The notes under the pieces are model-generated. The model had not been told where the DNA came from, searched no databases, and was given only the letters and a program-made list of their open reading frames with translations. This document shows, piece by piece, positions 1-14,361 of a stretch of DNA of 64,000 nucleotides. Position 1 is the stretch's first letter. Each line of letters starts with the position of its first letter. Position numbers and translations under genes: made by a program. Source of the DNA: Megachile rotundata (lineage: Eukaryota; Arthropoda; Insecta; Hymenoptera; Megachilidae); assembly GCF_050947335.1 (NCBI RefSeq), contig NW_027473740.1, forward strand, positions 96,767 to 160,766, given 5' to 3'.

Positions 1-825
1 TAATAAGTGTAGTAATTGTCGTTCTATCGATCATATAAGCATAATATGGCTAAAAATATGAGTTAGATTGATACTAATAAGAGTAATGAGTATAGTAATT
101 GTCGTCCTATCGATCATATAAGCATAATATGGCTAATAATATGAGTTAGATTGATAATAATAGGAGTAATAAGCATAGTAATTGTCGTTCTATCGGTCAT
201 ATAATCATAATATGGCAAATAATATGAGTTAGATTGATAATAATAAGAGTAATCAGTATAGTATTTGTCGTTCTATCGATCATATCTGCATAATATGATT
301 AATAACATGAATTAGATTGATAATAGTGAGTGTAATAAGTGTAGTAATTGTCGTTCTATCGATCATATAAGCATAATATGGCTAATAATATGAGTTAGAT
401 TGATAATAATAAGAGTAATGAGTATAGTAATTGTCGTCCTATCGATCATATAAGCATAATATGGCTAATAATATGAGTTAGATTGATAATAATAGGAGTA
501 ATAAGCATAGTAATTGTCGTTCTATCGGTCATATAATCATAATATGGCAAATAATATGAGTTAGATTGATAATAATAAGAGTAATAAGCATAGTAATTGT
601 CGTTCTATCCATCATATAAGCATAATATGGCTAATAATATGAGTTAGATTAATAATAATAAGAGTAATCAGTATAGTATTTGTCGTTCTATCGATCATAT
701 CTGCATAATATGGTTAATAACATGAATTAGATGGATAATAGTGAGTGTAATAAGTGTAGTAATTGTCGTTCTATCGATCATATAAGCATAATATGGCTAA
801 TAATATGAGTTAGATTGATAATAAT
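1..825. repeat. Satellite block duplicated at 6060-6884
   Basis: This run of about ten variant monomers recurs in the same order at 6060-6884, an offset of 6059 bp or 73 monomers. It includes the rare GGCTAAAAATATGAG and TTGATACTAATAAG variants. The one difference I found is G at 733 against T in the other copy. The match stops at 826/6885, where AATAAGAG changes to AATGAGAG. The window begins inside the block, so its left limit is unknown. Confidence 0.85.
361..443 (+). repeat. Representative satellite monomer (83 bp) with dyad
   Basis: One typical monomer, starting at GATCATATAA. It contains an imperfect inverted repeat: TCATAT at 363-368 pairs with ATATGA at 388-393, and AGC at 370-372 pairs with GCT at 381-383 around an 8-base loop. 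ATCGAT occurs once per consensus unit, just before this start point. It is recorded as a reference for the whole array. Dyad symmetry is a known property of some centromeric satellites that lack a CENP-B box; whether it matters here is inference. Confidence 0.9.
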
Positions 826-1580
826 AAGAGTAATGAGTATAGTAATTGTCGTTCTATCGATCATATAAGCATAATATGGCTAATAATATGAGTTAGATTG
901 ATAATAATAAGAGTAATAAGTATAGTAATTGCCGTTCTATCGATCATATAAGCATAATATGGCTAATAATATGAGTTAGATTGATAATAATGAGAGTAGT
1001 AAGTATAGTAATTGTCGTTCTACCGGTCATATAACCATAATATGGCTAATAATATGAATTAGATTGTTAATAATGAGAGTAATAAGTATAGTAATTGTCG
1101 TTCTATCGATCATATAAGCATAATATGGCTAATAATATGAGTTAGATTGATAATAATAAGAGTAATGAGTATAGTAATTGTCGTTCTATCGATCATATAA
1201 GCATAATATGGCTAATAATATGAGTTAGATTGATAATAATAAGAGTAATAAGTATAGTAATTGCCGTTCTATCGATCATATAAGCATAATATGGCTAATA
1301 ATATGAGTTAGATTGATAATAATGAGAGTAGTAAGTATAGTAATTGTCGTTCTATCGATCATATAAGCATAATATGGCTAATAATATGAGTTAGATTGAT
1401 AATAATAAGAGTAATAAGCATAGTAGTTGTCGTTTTATCGATCATATAAGCATAATATGGCTAATAATATGAGTTAGATTGATAATAATAAGAGTATTAA
1501 GTATAGTGATTGCCGTTCTATCGATCATATAAGCACAATATGGCTAATAATATGAGTTAGATTGATAATAATGAGAGTAG

Positions 1581-3066
1581 TAAGTATAGTAATTGTCGTT
1601 CTATCGATCATATAAGCGTAATATGGCTAATAATACCAGTTACATTGATAATAATAAGAGAAATAAGCATAGTAATTGTCGTCCTATCGATCATATAAGC
1701 ATAATATGGCTAATAATATGAGATAGATTGATAATAATAAGAGTAATAAGCATAGTAATTGTCGTTCTACCGGTCATATAACCATAATATGGCTAATAAT
1801 ATGAATTAGATTGATAATAATAAGAGTAATCAGTATAGTATTTGTCGTTCTATCGATCATATCTGCATAATATGATTAATAACATGAATTAGATTGATAA
1901 TAATAGGAGTAATAAGCATAGTAATTGTCGTTCTATCGGTCATATAATCATAATATGGCAAATAATATGAGTTAGATTGATAATAATGAGAGTAATAAGT
2001 ATAGTAATTGTCGTTCTATCGATCATATAAGCATAATATGGCTTATAATATGAGTTAGATTGATAATAATAAGAGTAATGAGTATAGTAATTGTCGTTCT
2101 ATCGATCATATAAGCATAATATGGCGAATAATATGAGTTAGATTAATAATAGTAAGAGTAATCAGTATAGTATTTGTGGTTCTATCGATCATGTGTGCAT
2201 AATATGGTTAATAACATGAATTAGACTGATAATAGTGAGTGTAATAAGTGTAGTAATTGTCGTACTATCGATCATATAAGCATAATATGGCCAATAATAT
2301 GAGTTAGATTGATAATAATAAGAGTAATGAGTATAGTAATTGTCGTTCTATCGATCATATAAGCATAATATGGCTAATAATATGAGTTAGATTGATAATA
2401 ATAAGAGTAATGAGTATAGTAATTGTCGTTCTATCGATCATATAAGCATAATATGGCTAATAATATGAGTTAGATTGATAATAATAAGAGTAATAAGTAT
2501 AGTAATTGCCGTTCTATCGATCATATAAGCATAATATGGCTAATAATATGAGTTAGATTGATAATAATGAGAGTAGTAAGTATAGTAATTGTCGTTCTAT
2601 CGATCATATAAGCATAATATGGCTAATAATACGAGTTAGATTGATAATAATAAGAGAAATAAGCATAGTAATTGTCGTTTTATCGATCATAAAAGCATAA
2701 TATGGCTAATAATATGAGTTAGATTGATAATAATAAGAGTAATGAGTATAGTAATTGTCGTCCTATCGATCATATAAGCATAATATGGCCAATAATATGA
2801 GTTAGATTAATAATAATAAGAGTAATCAGTATAGTATTTGTCGTTCTATCGATCATATCTGCATAATATGGTTAATAACATGAATTAGATTGATAATAGT
2901 GAGTATAATAAGTGTAGTAATTGTCGTTCTATCGATCATATAAGCATAATATGGCTAATAATATGAGTTAGATTGATAATAATACGAGTAATGAGTATAG
3001 TAATTGTCGTCCTATCGATCATATAAGCATAATATGGCTAATAATATGAGTTAGATTGATAATAAT
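1581..3066. repeat. Satellite block duplicated at 3739-5224
   Basis: About 18 monomers in the same variant order are repeated 2158 bp (26 monomers) downstream. Diagnostic sites are AATACCAGTTACATTG at about 1631 and 3789, and CGATCATGTGTGC at about 2187 and 4345. One difference I saw is T at 3004 against A at 5162. The copies are separated by about 670 bp of other monomers, so this is not a simple adjacent duplication. Confidence 0.85.
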
Positions 3067-6000
3067 GAGAGTAGTAAGTATAGTAATTGTCGTCCTATCG
3101 ATCATATAAGCATAATATGGCTAATAATATGAGTTAGATTGATAATAATAGGAGTAATAAGCATAGTAATTGTCGTTCTATCGGTCATATAAGCATAATA
3201 TGGCTAATAATATGAGTTAGATTGATAATAATAAGAGTAATAAGCATAGTAATTGTCGTTCTATCGATCATATAAGCGTAATATGGCTAATAATATGAGT
3301 TAGATTGATAATAATAAGAGAAATAAGCATAGTAATTGTCGTTTTATCGATCATAAAAGCATAATATGGCTAATAATATGAGTTAGATTGATAATAATAA
3401 GAGTAATGAGTATAGTAATTGTCGTCCTATCGATCATATAAGCATAATATGGCCAATAATATGAGTTAGATTAATAATAATAAGAGTAATCAGTATAGTA
3501 TTTGTCGTTCTATCGATCATATCTGCATAATATGGTTAATAACATGAATTAGATTGATAATAGTGAGTGTAATAAGTGTAGTAATTGTCGTTCTATCGAT
3601 CATATAAGCATAATATGGCTAAAAATATGAGTTAGATTGATACTAATAAGAGTAATGAGTATAGTAATTGTCGTCCTATCGATCATATAAGCATAATATG
3701 GCTAATAATATGAGTTAGATTGATAATAATAGGAGTAATAAGTATAGTAATTGTCGTTCTATCGATCATATAAGCGTAATATGGCTAATAATACCAGTTA
3801 CATTGATAATAATAAGAGAAATAAGCATAGTAATTGTCGTCCTATCGATCATATAAGCATAATATGGCTAATAATATGAGATAGATTGATAATAATAAGA
3901 GTAATAAGCATAGTAATTGTCGTTCTACCGGTCATATAACCATAATATGGCTAATAATATGAATTAGATTGATAATAATAAGAGTAATCAGTATAGTATT
4001 TGTCGTTCTATCGATCATATCTGCATAATATGATTAATAACATGAATTAGATTGATAATAATAGGAGTAATAAGCATAGTAATTGTCGTTCTATCGGTCA
4101 TATAATCATAATATGGCAAATAATATGAGTTAGATTGATAATAATGAGAGTAATAAGTATAGTAATTGTCGTTCTATCGATCATATAAGCATAATATGGC
4201 TTATAATATGAGTTAGATTGATAATAATAAGAGTAATGAGTATAGTAATTGTCGTTCTATCGATCATATAAGCATAATATGGCGAATAATATGAGTTAGA
4301 TTAATAATAGTAAGAGTAATCAGTATAGTATTTGTGGTTCTATCGATCATGTGTGCATAATATGGTTAATAACATGAATTAGACTGATAATAGTGAGTGT
4401 AATAAGTGTAGTAATTGTCGTACTATCGATCATATAAGCATAATATGGCCAATAATATGAGTTAGATTGATAATAATAAGAGTAATGAGTATAGTAATTG
4501 TCGTTCTATCGATCATATAAGCATAATATGGCTAATAATATGAGTTAGATTGATAATAATAAGAGTAATGAGTATAGTAATTGTCGTTCTATCGATCATA
4601 TAAGCATAATATGGCTAATAATATGAGTTAGATTGATAATAATAAGAGTAATAAGTATAGTAATTGCCGTTCTATCGATCATATAAGCATAATATGGCTA
4701 ATAATATGAGTTAGATTGATAATAATGAGAGTAGTAAGTATAGTAATTGTCGTTCTATCGATCATATAAGCATAATATGGCTAATAATACGAGTTAGATT
4801 GATAATAATAAGAGAAATAAGCATAGTAATTGTCGTTTTATCGATCATAAAAGCATAATATGGCTAATAATATGAGTTAGATTGATAATAATAAGAGTAA
4901 TGAGTATAGTAATTGTCGTCCTATCGATCATATAAGCATAATATGGCCAATAATATGAGTTAGATTAATAATAATAAGAGTAATCAGTATAGTATTTGTC
5001 GTTCTATCGATCATATCTGCATAATATGGTTAATAACATGAATTAGATTGATAATAGTGAGTATAATAAGTGTAGTAATTGTCGTTCTATCGATCATATA
5101 AGCATAATATGGCTAATAATATGAGTTAGATTGATAATAATACGAGTAATGAGTATAGTAATAGTCGTCCTATCGATCATATAAGCATAATATGGCTAAT
5201 AATATGAGTTAGATTGATAATAATAGGAGTAATAAGCATAGTAATTGTCGTTCGATCGGTCCTATAATCATAATATGGCAAATAATATGAGTTAGATTGA
5301 TAATAATAAGAGTAATCAGTATAGTATTTGTCGTTCTATCGATCATATCTGCATAATATGATTAATAACATGAATTAGATTGATAATAGTGAGTGTAATA
5401 AGTGTAGTAATTGTCGTTCTATCGATCATATAAGCATAATATGGCTAATAATATGAGTTAGATTGATAATAATAAGAGTAATGAGTATAGTAATTGTCGT
5501 CCTATCGATCATATAAGCATAATATGGCTAATAATATGAGTTAGATTGATAATAATGAGAGTAGTAAGTATAGTAATTGTCGTCCTATCGATCATATAAG
5601 CATAATATGGCTAATAATATGAGTTAGATTGATAATAATGAGAGTAGTAAGTATAGTAATTGCCGTTCTATCGATCATATAAGCACAATATGGCTATTAA
5701 TATGAGTTAGATTGATAATAATGAGAGTAGTAAGTATAGTAATTGTCGTTCTATCGATCATATAAGCGTAATATGGCTAATAATATGAGTTAGATTGATA
5801 ATAATAAGAGAAATAAGCATAGTAATTGTCGTTTTATCGATCATAAAAGCATAATATGGCTAATAATATGAGTTAGATTGATAATAATAAGAGTAATGAG
5901 TATAGTAATTGTCGTCCTATCGATCATATAAGCATAATATGGCCAATAATATGAGTTAGATTAATAATAATAAGAGTAATCAGTATAGTATTTGTCGTTC

Positions 6001-7064
6001 TATCGATCATATCTGCATAATATGTTTAATAACATGAATTAGATTGATAATAGTGAGTGTAATAAGTGTAGTAATTGTCGTTCTATCGATCATATAAGCA
6101 TAATATGGCTAAAAATATGAGTTAGATTGATACTAATAAGAGTAATGAGTATAGTAATTGTCGTCCTATCGATCATATAAGCATAATATGGCTAATAATA
6201 TGAGTTAGATTGATAATAATAGGAGTAATAAGCATAGTAATTGTCGTTCTATCGGTCATATAATCATAATATGGCAAATAATATGAGTTAGATTGATAAT
6301 AATAAGAGTAATCAGTATAGTATTTGTCGTTCTATCGATCATATCTGCATAATATGATTAATAACATGAATTAGATTGATAATAGTGAGTGTAATAAGTG
6401 TAGTAATTGTCGTTCTATCGATCATATAAGCATAATATGGCTAATAATATGAGTTAGATTGATAATAATAAGAGTAATGAGTATAGTAATTGTCGTCCTA
6501 TCGATCATATAAGCATAATATGGCTAATAATATGAGTTAGATTGATAATAATAGGAGTAATAAGCATAGTAATTGTCGTTCTATCGGTCATATAATCATA
6601 ATATGGCAAATAATATGAGTTAGATTGATAATAATAAGAGTAATAAGCATAGTAATTGTCGTTCTATCCATCATATAAGCATAATATGGCTAATAATATG
6701 AGTTAGATTAATAATAATAAGAGTAATCAGTATAGTATTTGTCGTTCTATCGATCATATCTGCATAATATGGTTAATAACATGAATTAGATTGATAATAG
6801 TGAGTGTAATAAGTGTAGTAATTGTCGTTCTATCGATCATATAAGCATAATATGGCTAATAATATGAGTTAGATTGATAATAATGAGAGTAGTAAGTATA
6901 GTAATTGTCGTCCTATCGATCATATAAGCATAATATGGCAAATAATATGAGTTAGATTGATAATAATAAGAGTAATAAGCATAGTAATTGTCGTTCTATC
7001 GGTCATATAATCATAATATGGCAAATAATATGAGTTCGATTGATAATAATAAGAGTAGTAAGCA

Positions 7065-10000
7065 TAGTAATTGTCGTTCTATCGATCATATAAGCATAAT
7101 ATGGCTAATAATATGAGTTAGATTGATAATAATAAGAGTAATGAGTATAGTAATTGTCGTCCTATCGATCATATAAGCATAATATGGCAAATAATATGAG
7201 TTAGATTGATAATAATAAGAGTAATAAGCAGAGTAATTGTCGTTCCATCGGTCATATAACCATAATATGGCTTATTATATGAGTTAGATTGATAATAATG
7301 AGAGTAATAAGTAAAGTAATTGTCGTTCTATCCATCATATAAGCATAATATGGCTAATAATATGAGTTAGATTAATAATAATAAGAGTAATCAGTATAGT
7401 ATTTGTCGTTCTATCGATCATATCTGCATAATATGGTCAATAACATGAATTAGATTGATAATAGTGAGTGTAATAAGTGTAGTAGTTGTCGTTCTATCGA
7501 TCATATAAGCATAATATGGCTAATAATATGAGTTAGATTGATAATAATAAGAGTAATGAGTATAGTAATTGTCGTCCTATCGATCATATAAGCATAATAT
7601 GGCTAATAATATGAGTTAGATTGATAATAATAAGAGTAGTAAGCATAGTAATTGTCGTTCTACCGGTCATATAACCATAATATGGCTAATAATATGAATT
7701 AGATTGTTAATAATGAGAGTAATAAGTATAGTAATTGTCGTTCTATCGATCATATTAGCATAATATGGCTAATAATATGAGTTAGATTGATAATAATAAG
7801 AGTAATGAGTATAGTAATTGTCGTTCTATCGATCATATAAGCATAATATGGCTAATAATATGAGTTAGATTGATAATAATAGGAGTAATAAGCATAGTAA
7901 TTGTCGTTCTATCGGTCATATAATCATAATATGGCAAATAATATGAGTTAGATTGATAATAATAAGAGTAATCAGTATAGTATTTGTCGTTCTATCGATC
8001 ATATCTGCATAATATGATTAATAACATGAATTAGATTGATAATAGTGAGTGTAATAAGTGTAGTAATTGTCGTTCTATCGATCATATAAGCATAATATGG
8101 CTAATAATATGAGTTAGATTGATAATAATAAGAGTAATGAGTATAGTAATTGTCGTCCTATCGATCATATAAGCATAATATAGCTAATAATATGAGTTAG
8201 ATTGATAATAATAGGAGTAATAAGCATAGTAATTGTCGTTCTATCGGTCATATAATCATAATATGGCAAATAATATGAGTTAGATTGATAATAATAAGAG
8301 TAATAAGCATAGTAATTGTCGTTCTATCCATCATATAAGCATAATATGGCTAATAATATGAGTTAGATTAATAATAATAAGAGTAATCAGTATAGTATTT
8401 GTCGTTCTATCGATCATATCTGCATAATATGGTTAATAACATGAATTAGATTGATAATAGTGAGTGTAATAAGTGTAGTAATTGTCGTTCTATCGATCAT
8501 ATACATAATATGGCTAATAATATGAGTTAGATTGATAATAATAAGAGTAATGAGTATAGTAATTGTCGTCCTATCGATCATATAAGCATAATATGGCTAA
8601 TAATATGAGATAGATTGATAATAATAAGAGTAATAAGCATAGTAATTGTCGTTCTACCGGTCATATAACCATAATATGGCTAATAATATGAATTAGATTG
8701 TTAATAATGAGAGTAATAAGTATAGTAATTGTCGTTCTATCGATCATATAAGCATAATATGGCTAATAATATGAGTTAGATTGATAATAATAAGAGTAAT
8801 GAGTATAGTAATTGTCGTTCTATCGATCATATAAGCATAATATGGCTAATAATATGAGTTAGATTGATAATAATAAGAGTAATGAGTATAGTAATTGTCG
8901 TCCTATCGATCATATAAGCATAATATGGCTAATAATATGAGTTAGATTGATAATAATAAGAGTAATAAGCATAGTAATTGTCGTTCTATCGGTCATATAA
9001 CCATAATATGGCTAATTATATGAGTTAGATTGATAATAATGAGAGTAATAAGTAAAGCAATTGTCGTTCTACCGATCATATAAGCATAATATGGCTAATA
9101 ATATGAGTTAGATTGATAATAATAAGAGTAATGAGTATAGTAATTGTCGTCCTATCGATCATATAAGCATAATATGGCTAATAATATGAGTTAGATTGAT
9201 CATAATGAGAGTAATGAGTATAGTAATTGTCGTTCTATCGATCATATAAGCATAATATGGCTAATAATATGAGTTAGATTGATAATAATAAGAGTAATAA
9301 GCATAGTAATTGTCGTTCTATCGCTCATATAAGCATAATATGGCTAATAATATGAGTTAGATTGATAATAATAGGAGTAATAAGCAGAGTAATTGTCGTT
9401 CCATCGGTCATATAACCATAATATGGCTTATTATATGAGTTAGATTGATAATAATGAGAGTAATAAGTAAAGTAATTGTCGTTCTATCCATCATATAAGC
9501 ATAATATGGCTAATAATATGAGTTAGATTAATAATAATAAGAGTAATCAGTATAGTATTTGTCGTTCTATCGATCATATCTGCATAATATGGTCAATAAC
9601 ATGAATTAGATTGATAATAGTGAGTGTAATAAGTGTAGTAGTTGTCGTTCTATCGATCATATATGCATAATATGGCTAATAATATGAGTTAGATTGATAA
9701 TAATAAGAGTAATGAGTATAGTAATTGTCGTCCTATCGATCATATAAGCATAATATGGCTAATAATATGAGTTAGATTGATAATAATAAGAGTAGTAAGC
9801 ACAGTAATTGTCGTTCTACCGGTCATATAACCATAATATGGCTAATAATATGAATTAGATTGTTAATAATGAGAGTAATAAGTATAGTAATTGTCGTTCT
9901 ATCTCGATCATATTAGCATAATATGGCTAATAATATGAGTTAGATTGATAATAATAAGAGTAATGAGTATAGTAATTGTCGTTCTATCGATCATATAAGC

Positions 10001-10301
10001 ATAATATGGCTAATAATATGAGTTAGATTGATACTAATAAGAGTAATGAGTATAGTAATTGTCGTCCTATCGATCATATAAGCATAATATGGCTAATAAT
10101 ATGAGTTAGATTGATAATAATAGGAGTAATAAGCATAGTAATTGTCGTTCTATCGGTCATATAATCATAATATGGCAAATAATATGAGTTAGATTGATAA
10201 TAATAAGAGTAATCAGTATAGTATTTGTCGTTCTATCGATCATATCTGCATAATATGATTAATAACATGAATTAGATTGATAATAGTGAGTGTAATAAGT
10301 G
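7065..10301. repeat. Tandem 3237-bp higher-order block, copy 1
   Basis: Thirty-nine monomers are repeated immediately downstream; the match runs 7065-10422 against 10302-13659. Shared markers include AAGCAGAGTAATTGTCG at about 7226 and 10463, and GTAAAGCAATTG at about 9052 and 12290. Copy 1 carries a private 2-bp deletion (GATCATATACAT, about 8506) and a private 2-bp insertion (CTATCTCGATC, about 9903), so between these sites the offset is 3239 and elsewhere 3237. A G/A difference follows ATATGCATAATAT near 9674. Confidence 0.87.
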
Positions 10302-13300
10302 TAGTAATTGTCGTTCTATCGATCATATAAGCATAATATGGCTAATAATATGAGTTAGATTGATAATAATAAGAGTAATGAGTATAGTAATTGTCGTCCT
10401 ATCGATCATATAAGCATAATATGGCAAATAATATGAGTTAGATTGATAATAATAAGAGTAATAAGCAGAGTAATTGTCGTTCCATCGGTCATATAACCAT
10501 AATATGGCTTATTATATGAGTTAGATTGATAATAATGAGAGTAATAAGTAAAGTAATTGTCGTTCTATCCATCATATAAGCATAATATGGCTAATAATAT
10601 GAGTTAGATTAATAATAATAAGAGTAATCAGTATAGTATTTGTCGTTCTATCGATCATATCTGCATAATATGGTCAATAACATGAATTAGATTGATAATA
10701 GTGAGTGTAATAAGTGTAGTAGTTGTCGTTCTATCGATCATATAAGCATAATATGGCTAATAATATGAGTTAGATTGATAATAATAAGAGTAATGAGTAT
10801 AGTAATTGTCGTCCTATCGATCATATAAGCATAATATGGCTAATAATATGAGTTAGATTGATAATAATAAGAGTAGTAAGCATAGTAATTGTCGTTCTAC
10901 CGGTCATATAACCATAATATGGCTAATAATATGAATTAGATTGTTAATAATGAGAGTAATAAGTATAGTAATTGTCGTTCTATCGATCATATTAGCATAA
11001 TATGGCTAATAATATGAGTTAGATTGATAATAATAAGAGTAATGAGTATAGTAATTGTCGTTCTATCGATCATATAAGCATAATATGGCTAATAATATGA
11101 GTTAGATTGATAATAATAGGAGTAATAAGCATAGTAATTGTCGTTCTATCGGTCATATAATCATAATATGGCAAATAATATGAGTTAGATTGATAATAAT
11201 AAGAGTAATCAGTATAGTATTTGTCGTTCTATCGATCATATCTGCATAATATGATTAATAACATGAATTAGATTGATAATAGTGAGTGTAATAAGTGTAG
11301 TAATTGTCGTTCTATCGATCATATAAGCATAATATGGCTAATAATATGAGTTAGATTGATAATAATAAGAGTAATGAGTATAGTAATTGTCGTCCTATCG
11401 ATCATATAAGCATAATATAGCTAATAATATGAGTTAGATTGATAATAATAGGAGTAATAAGCATAGTAATTGTCGTTCTATCGGTCATATAATCATAATA
11501 TGGCAAATAATATGAGTTAGATTGATAATAATAAGAGTAATAAGCATAGTAATTGTCGTTCTATCCATCATATAAGCATAATATGGCTAATAATATGAGT
11601 TAGATTAATAATAATAAGAGTAATCAGTATAGTATTTGTCGTTCTATCGATCATATCTGCATAATATGGTTAATAACATGAATTAGATTGATAATAGTGA
11701 GTGTAATAAGTGTAGTAATTGTCGTTCTATCGATCATATAAGCATAATATGGCTAATAATATGAGTTAGATTGATAATAATAAGAGTAATGAGTATAGTA
11801 ATTGTCGTCCTATCGATCATATAAGCATAATATGGCTAATAATATGAGATAGATTGATAATAATAAGAGTAATAAGCATAGTAATTGTCGTTCTACCGGT
11901 CATATAACCATAATATGGCTAATAATATGAATTAGATTGTTAATAATGAGAGTAATAAGTATAGTAATTGTCGTTCTATCGATCATATAAGCATAATATG
12001 GCTAATAATATGAGTTAGATTGATAATAATAAGAGTAATGAGTATAGTAATTGTCGTTCTATCGATCATATAAGCATAATATGGCTAATAATATGAGTTA
12101 GATTGATAATAATAAGAGTAATGAGTATAGTAATTGTCGTCCTATCGATCATATAAGCATAATATGGCTAATAATATGAGTTAGATTGATAATAATAAGA
12201 GTAATAAGCATAGTAATTGTCGTTCTATCGGTCATATAACCATAATATGGCTAATTATATGAGTTAGATTGATAATAATGAGAGTAATAAGTAAAGCAAT
12301 TGTCGTTCTACCGATCATATAAGCATAATATGGCTAATAATATGAGTTAGATTGATAATAATAAGAGTAATGAGTATAGTAATTGTCGTCCTATCGATCA
12401 TATAAGCATAATATGGCTAATAATATGAGTTAGATTGATCATAATGAGAGTAATGAGTATAGTAATTGTCGTTCTATCGATCATATAAGCATAATATGGC
12501 TAATAATATGAGTTAGATTGATAATAATAAGAGTAATAAGCATAGTAATTGTCGTTCTATCGCTCATATAAGCATAATATGGCTAATAATATGAGTTAGA
12601 TTGATAATAATAGGAGTAATAAGCAGAGTAATTGTCGTTCCATCGGTCATATAACCATAATATGGCTTATTATATGAGTTAGATTGATAATAATGAGAGT
12701 AATAAGTAAAGTAATTGTCGTTCTATCCATCATATAAGCATAATATGGCTAATAATATGAGTTAGATTAATAATAATAAGAGTAATCAGTATAGTATTTG
12801 TCGTTCTATCGATCATATCTGCATAATATGGTCAATAACATGAATTAGATTGATAATAGTGAGTGTAATAAGTGTAGTAGTTGTCGTTCTATCGATCATA
12901 TATGCATAATATAGCTAATAATATGAGTTAGATTGATAATAATAAGAGTAATGAGTATAGTAATTGTCGTCCTATCGATCATATAAGCATAATATGGCTA
13001 ATAATATGAGTTAGATTGATAATAATAAGAGTAGTAAGCACAGTAATTGTCGTTCTACCGGTCATATAACCATAATATGGCTAATAATATGAATTAGATT
13101 GTTAATAATGAGAGTAATAAGTATAGTAATTGTCGTTCTATCGATCATATTAGCATAATATGGCTAATAATATGAGTTAGATTGATAATAATAAGAGTAA
13201 TGAGTATAGTAATTGTCGTTCTATCGATCATATAAGCATAATATGGCTAATAATATGAGTTAGATTGATACTAATAAGAGTAATGAGTATAGTAATTGTC

Positions 13301-13659
13301 GTCCTATCGATCATATAAGCATAATATGGCTAATAATATGAGTTAGATTGATAATAATAGGAGTAATAAGCATAGTAATTGTCGTTCTATCGGTCATATA
13401 ATCATAATATGGCAAATAATATGAGTTAGATTGATAATAATAAGAGTAATCAGTATAGTATTTGTCGTTCTATCGATCATATCTGCATAATATGATTAAT
13501 AACATGAATTAGATTGATAATAGTGAGTGTAATAAGTGTAGTAATTGTCGTTCTATCGATCATATAAGCATAATATGGCTAATAATATGAGTTAGATTGA
13601 TAATAATAAGAGTAATGAGTATAGTAATTGTCGTCCTATCGATCATATAAGCATAATAT
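10302..13659. repeat. Tandem 3237-bp higher-order block, copy 2
   Basis: This is the second copy of the 39-monomer block. It keeps the standard 83-bp spacing where copy 1 has small indels. Its match to copy 1 overruns into the start of the next repeat and stops at 13660, where TATGGCAAATA is replaced by TATAGCTAATA. Part of it is itself repeated further right: 11063-12120 matches 13304-14361 at an offset of 2241 bp (27 monomers). Confidence 0.85.
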
Positions 13660-14361
13660 AGCTAATAATATGAGTTAGATTGATAATAATAGGAGTAATA
13701 AGCATAGTAATTGTCGTTCTATCGGTCATATAATCATAATATGGCAAATAATATGAGTTAGATTGATAATAATAAGAGTAATAAGCATAGTAATTGTCGT
13801 TCTATCCATCATATAAGCATAATATGGCTAATAATATGAGTTAGATTAATAATAATAAGAGTAATCAGTATAGTATTTGTCGTTCTATCGATCATATCTG
13901 CATAATATGGTTAATAACATGAATTAGATTGATAATAGTGAGTGTAATAAGTGTAGTAATTGTCGTTCTATCGATCATATAAGCATAATATGGCTAATAA
14001 TATGAGTTAGATTGATAATAATAAGAGTAATGAGTATAGTAATTGTCGTCCTATCGATCATATAAGCATAATATGGCTAATAATATGAGATAGATTGATA
14101 ATAATAAGAGTAATAAGCATAGTAATTGTCGTTCTACCGGTCATATAACCATAATATGGCAAATAATATGAATTAGATTGTTAATAATGAGAGTAATAAG
14201 TATAGTAATTGTCGTTCTATCGATCATATAAGCATAATATGGCTAATAATATGAGTTAGATTGATAATAATAAGAGTAATGAGTATAGTAATTGTCGTTC
14301 TATCGATCATATAAGCATAATATGGCTAATAATATGAGTTAGATTGATAATAATAAGAGTA
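13304..14361. repeat. Duplicate of 11063-12120 (27-monomer offset)
   Basis: This 1058-bp run matches 11063-12120. One difference was seen: GGCAAATAATATGAATTAG here against GGCTAATAATATGAATTAG. The left limit is the CGTCC/CGTTC site and the right limit is AGTATTAAG against AGTAATGAG. Together with the 3237-bp block it forms three stacked partial copies, which suggests successive exchanges of different length. Confidence 0.8.
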
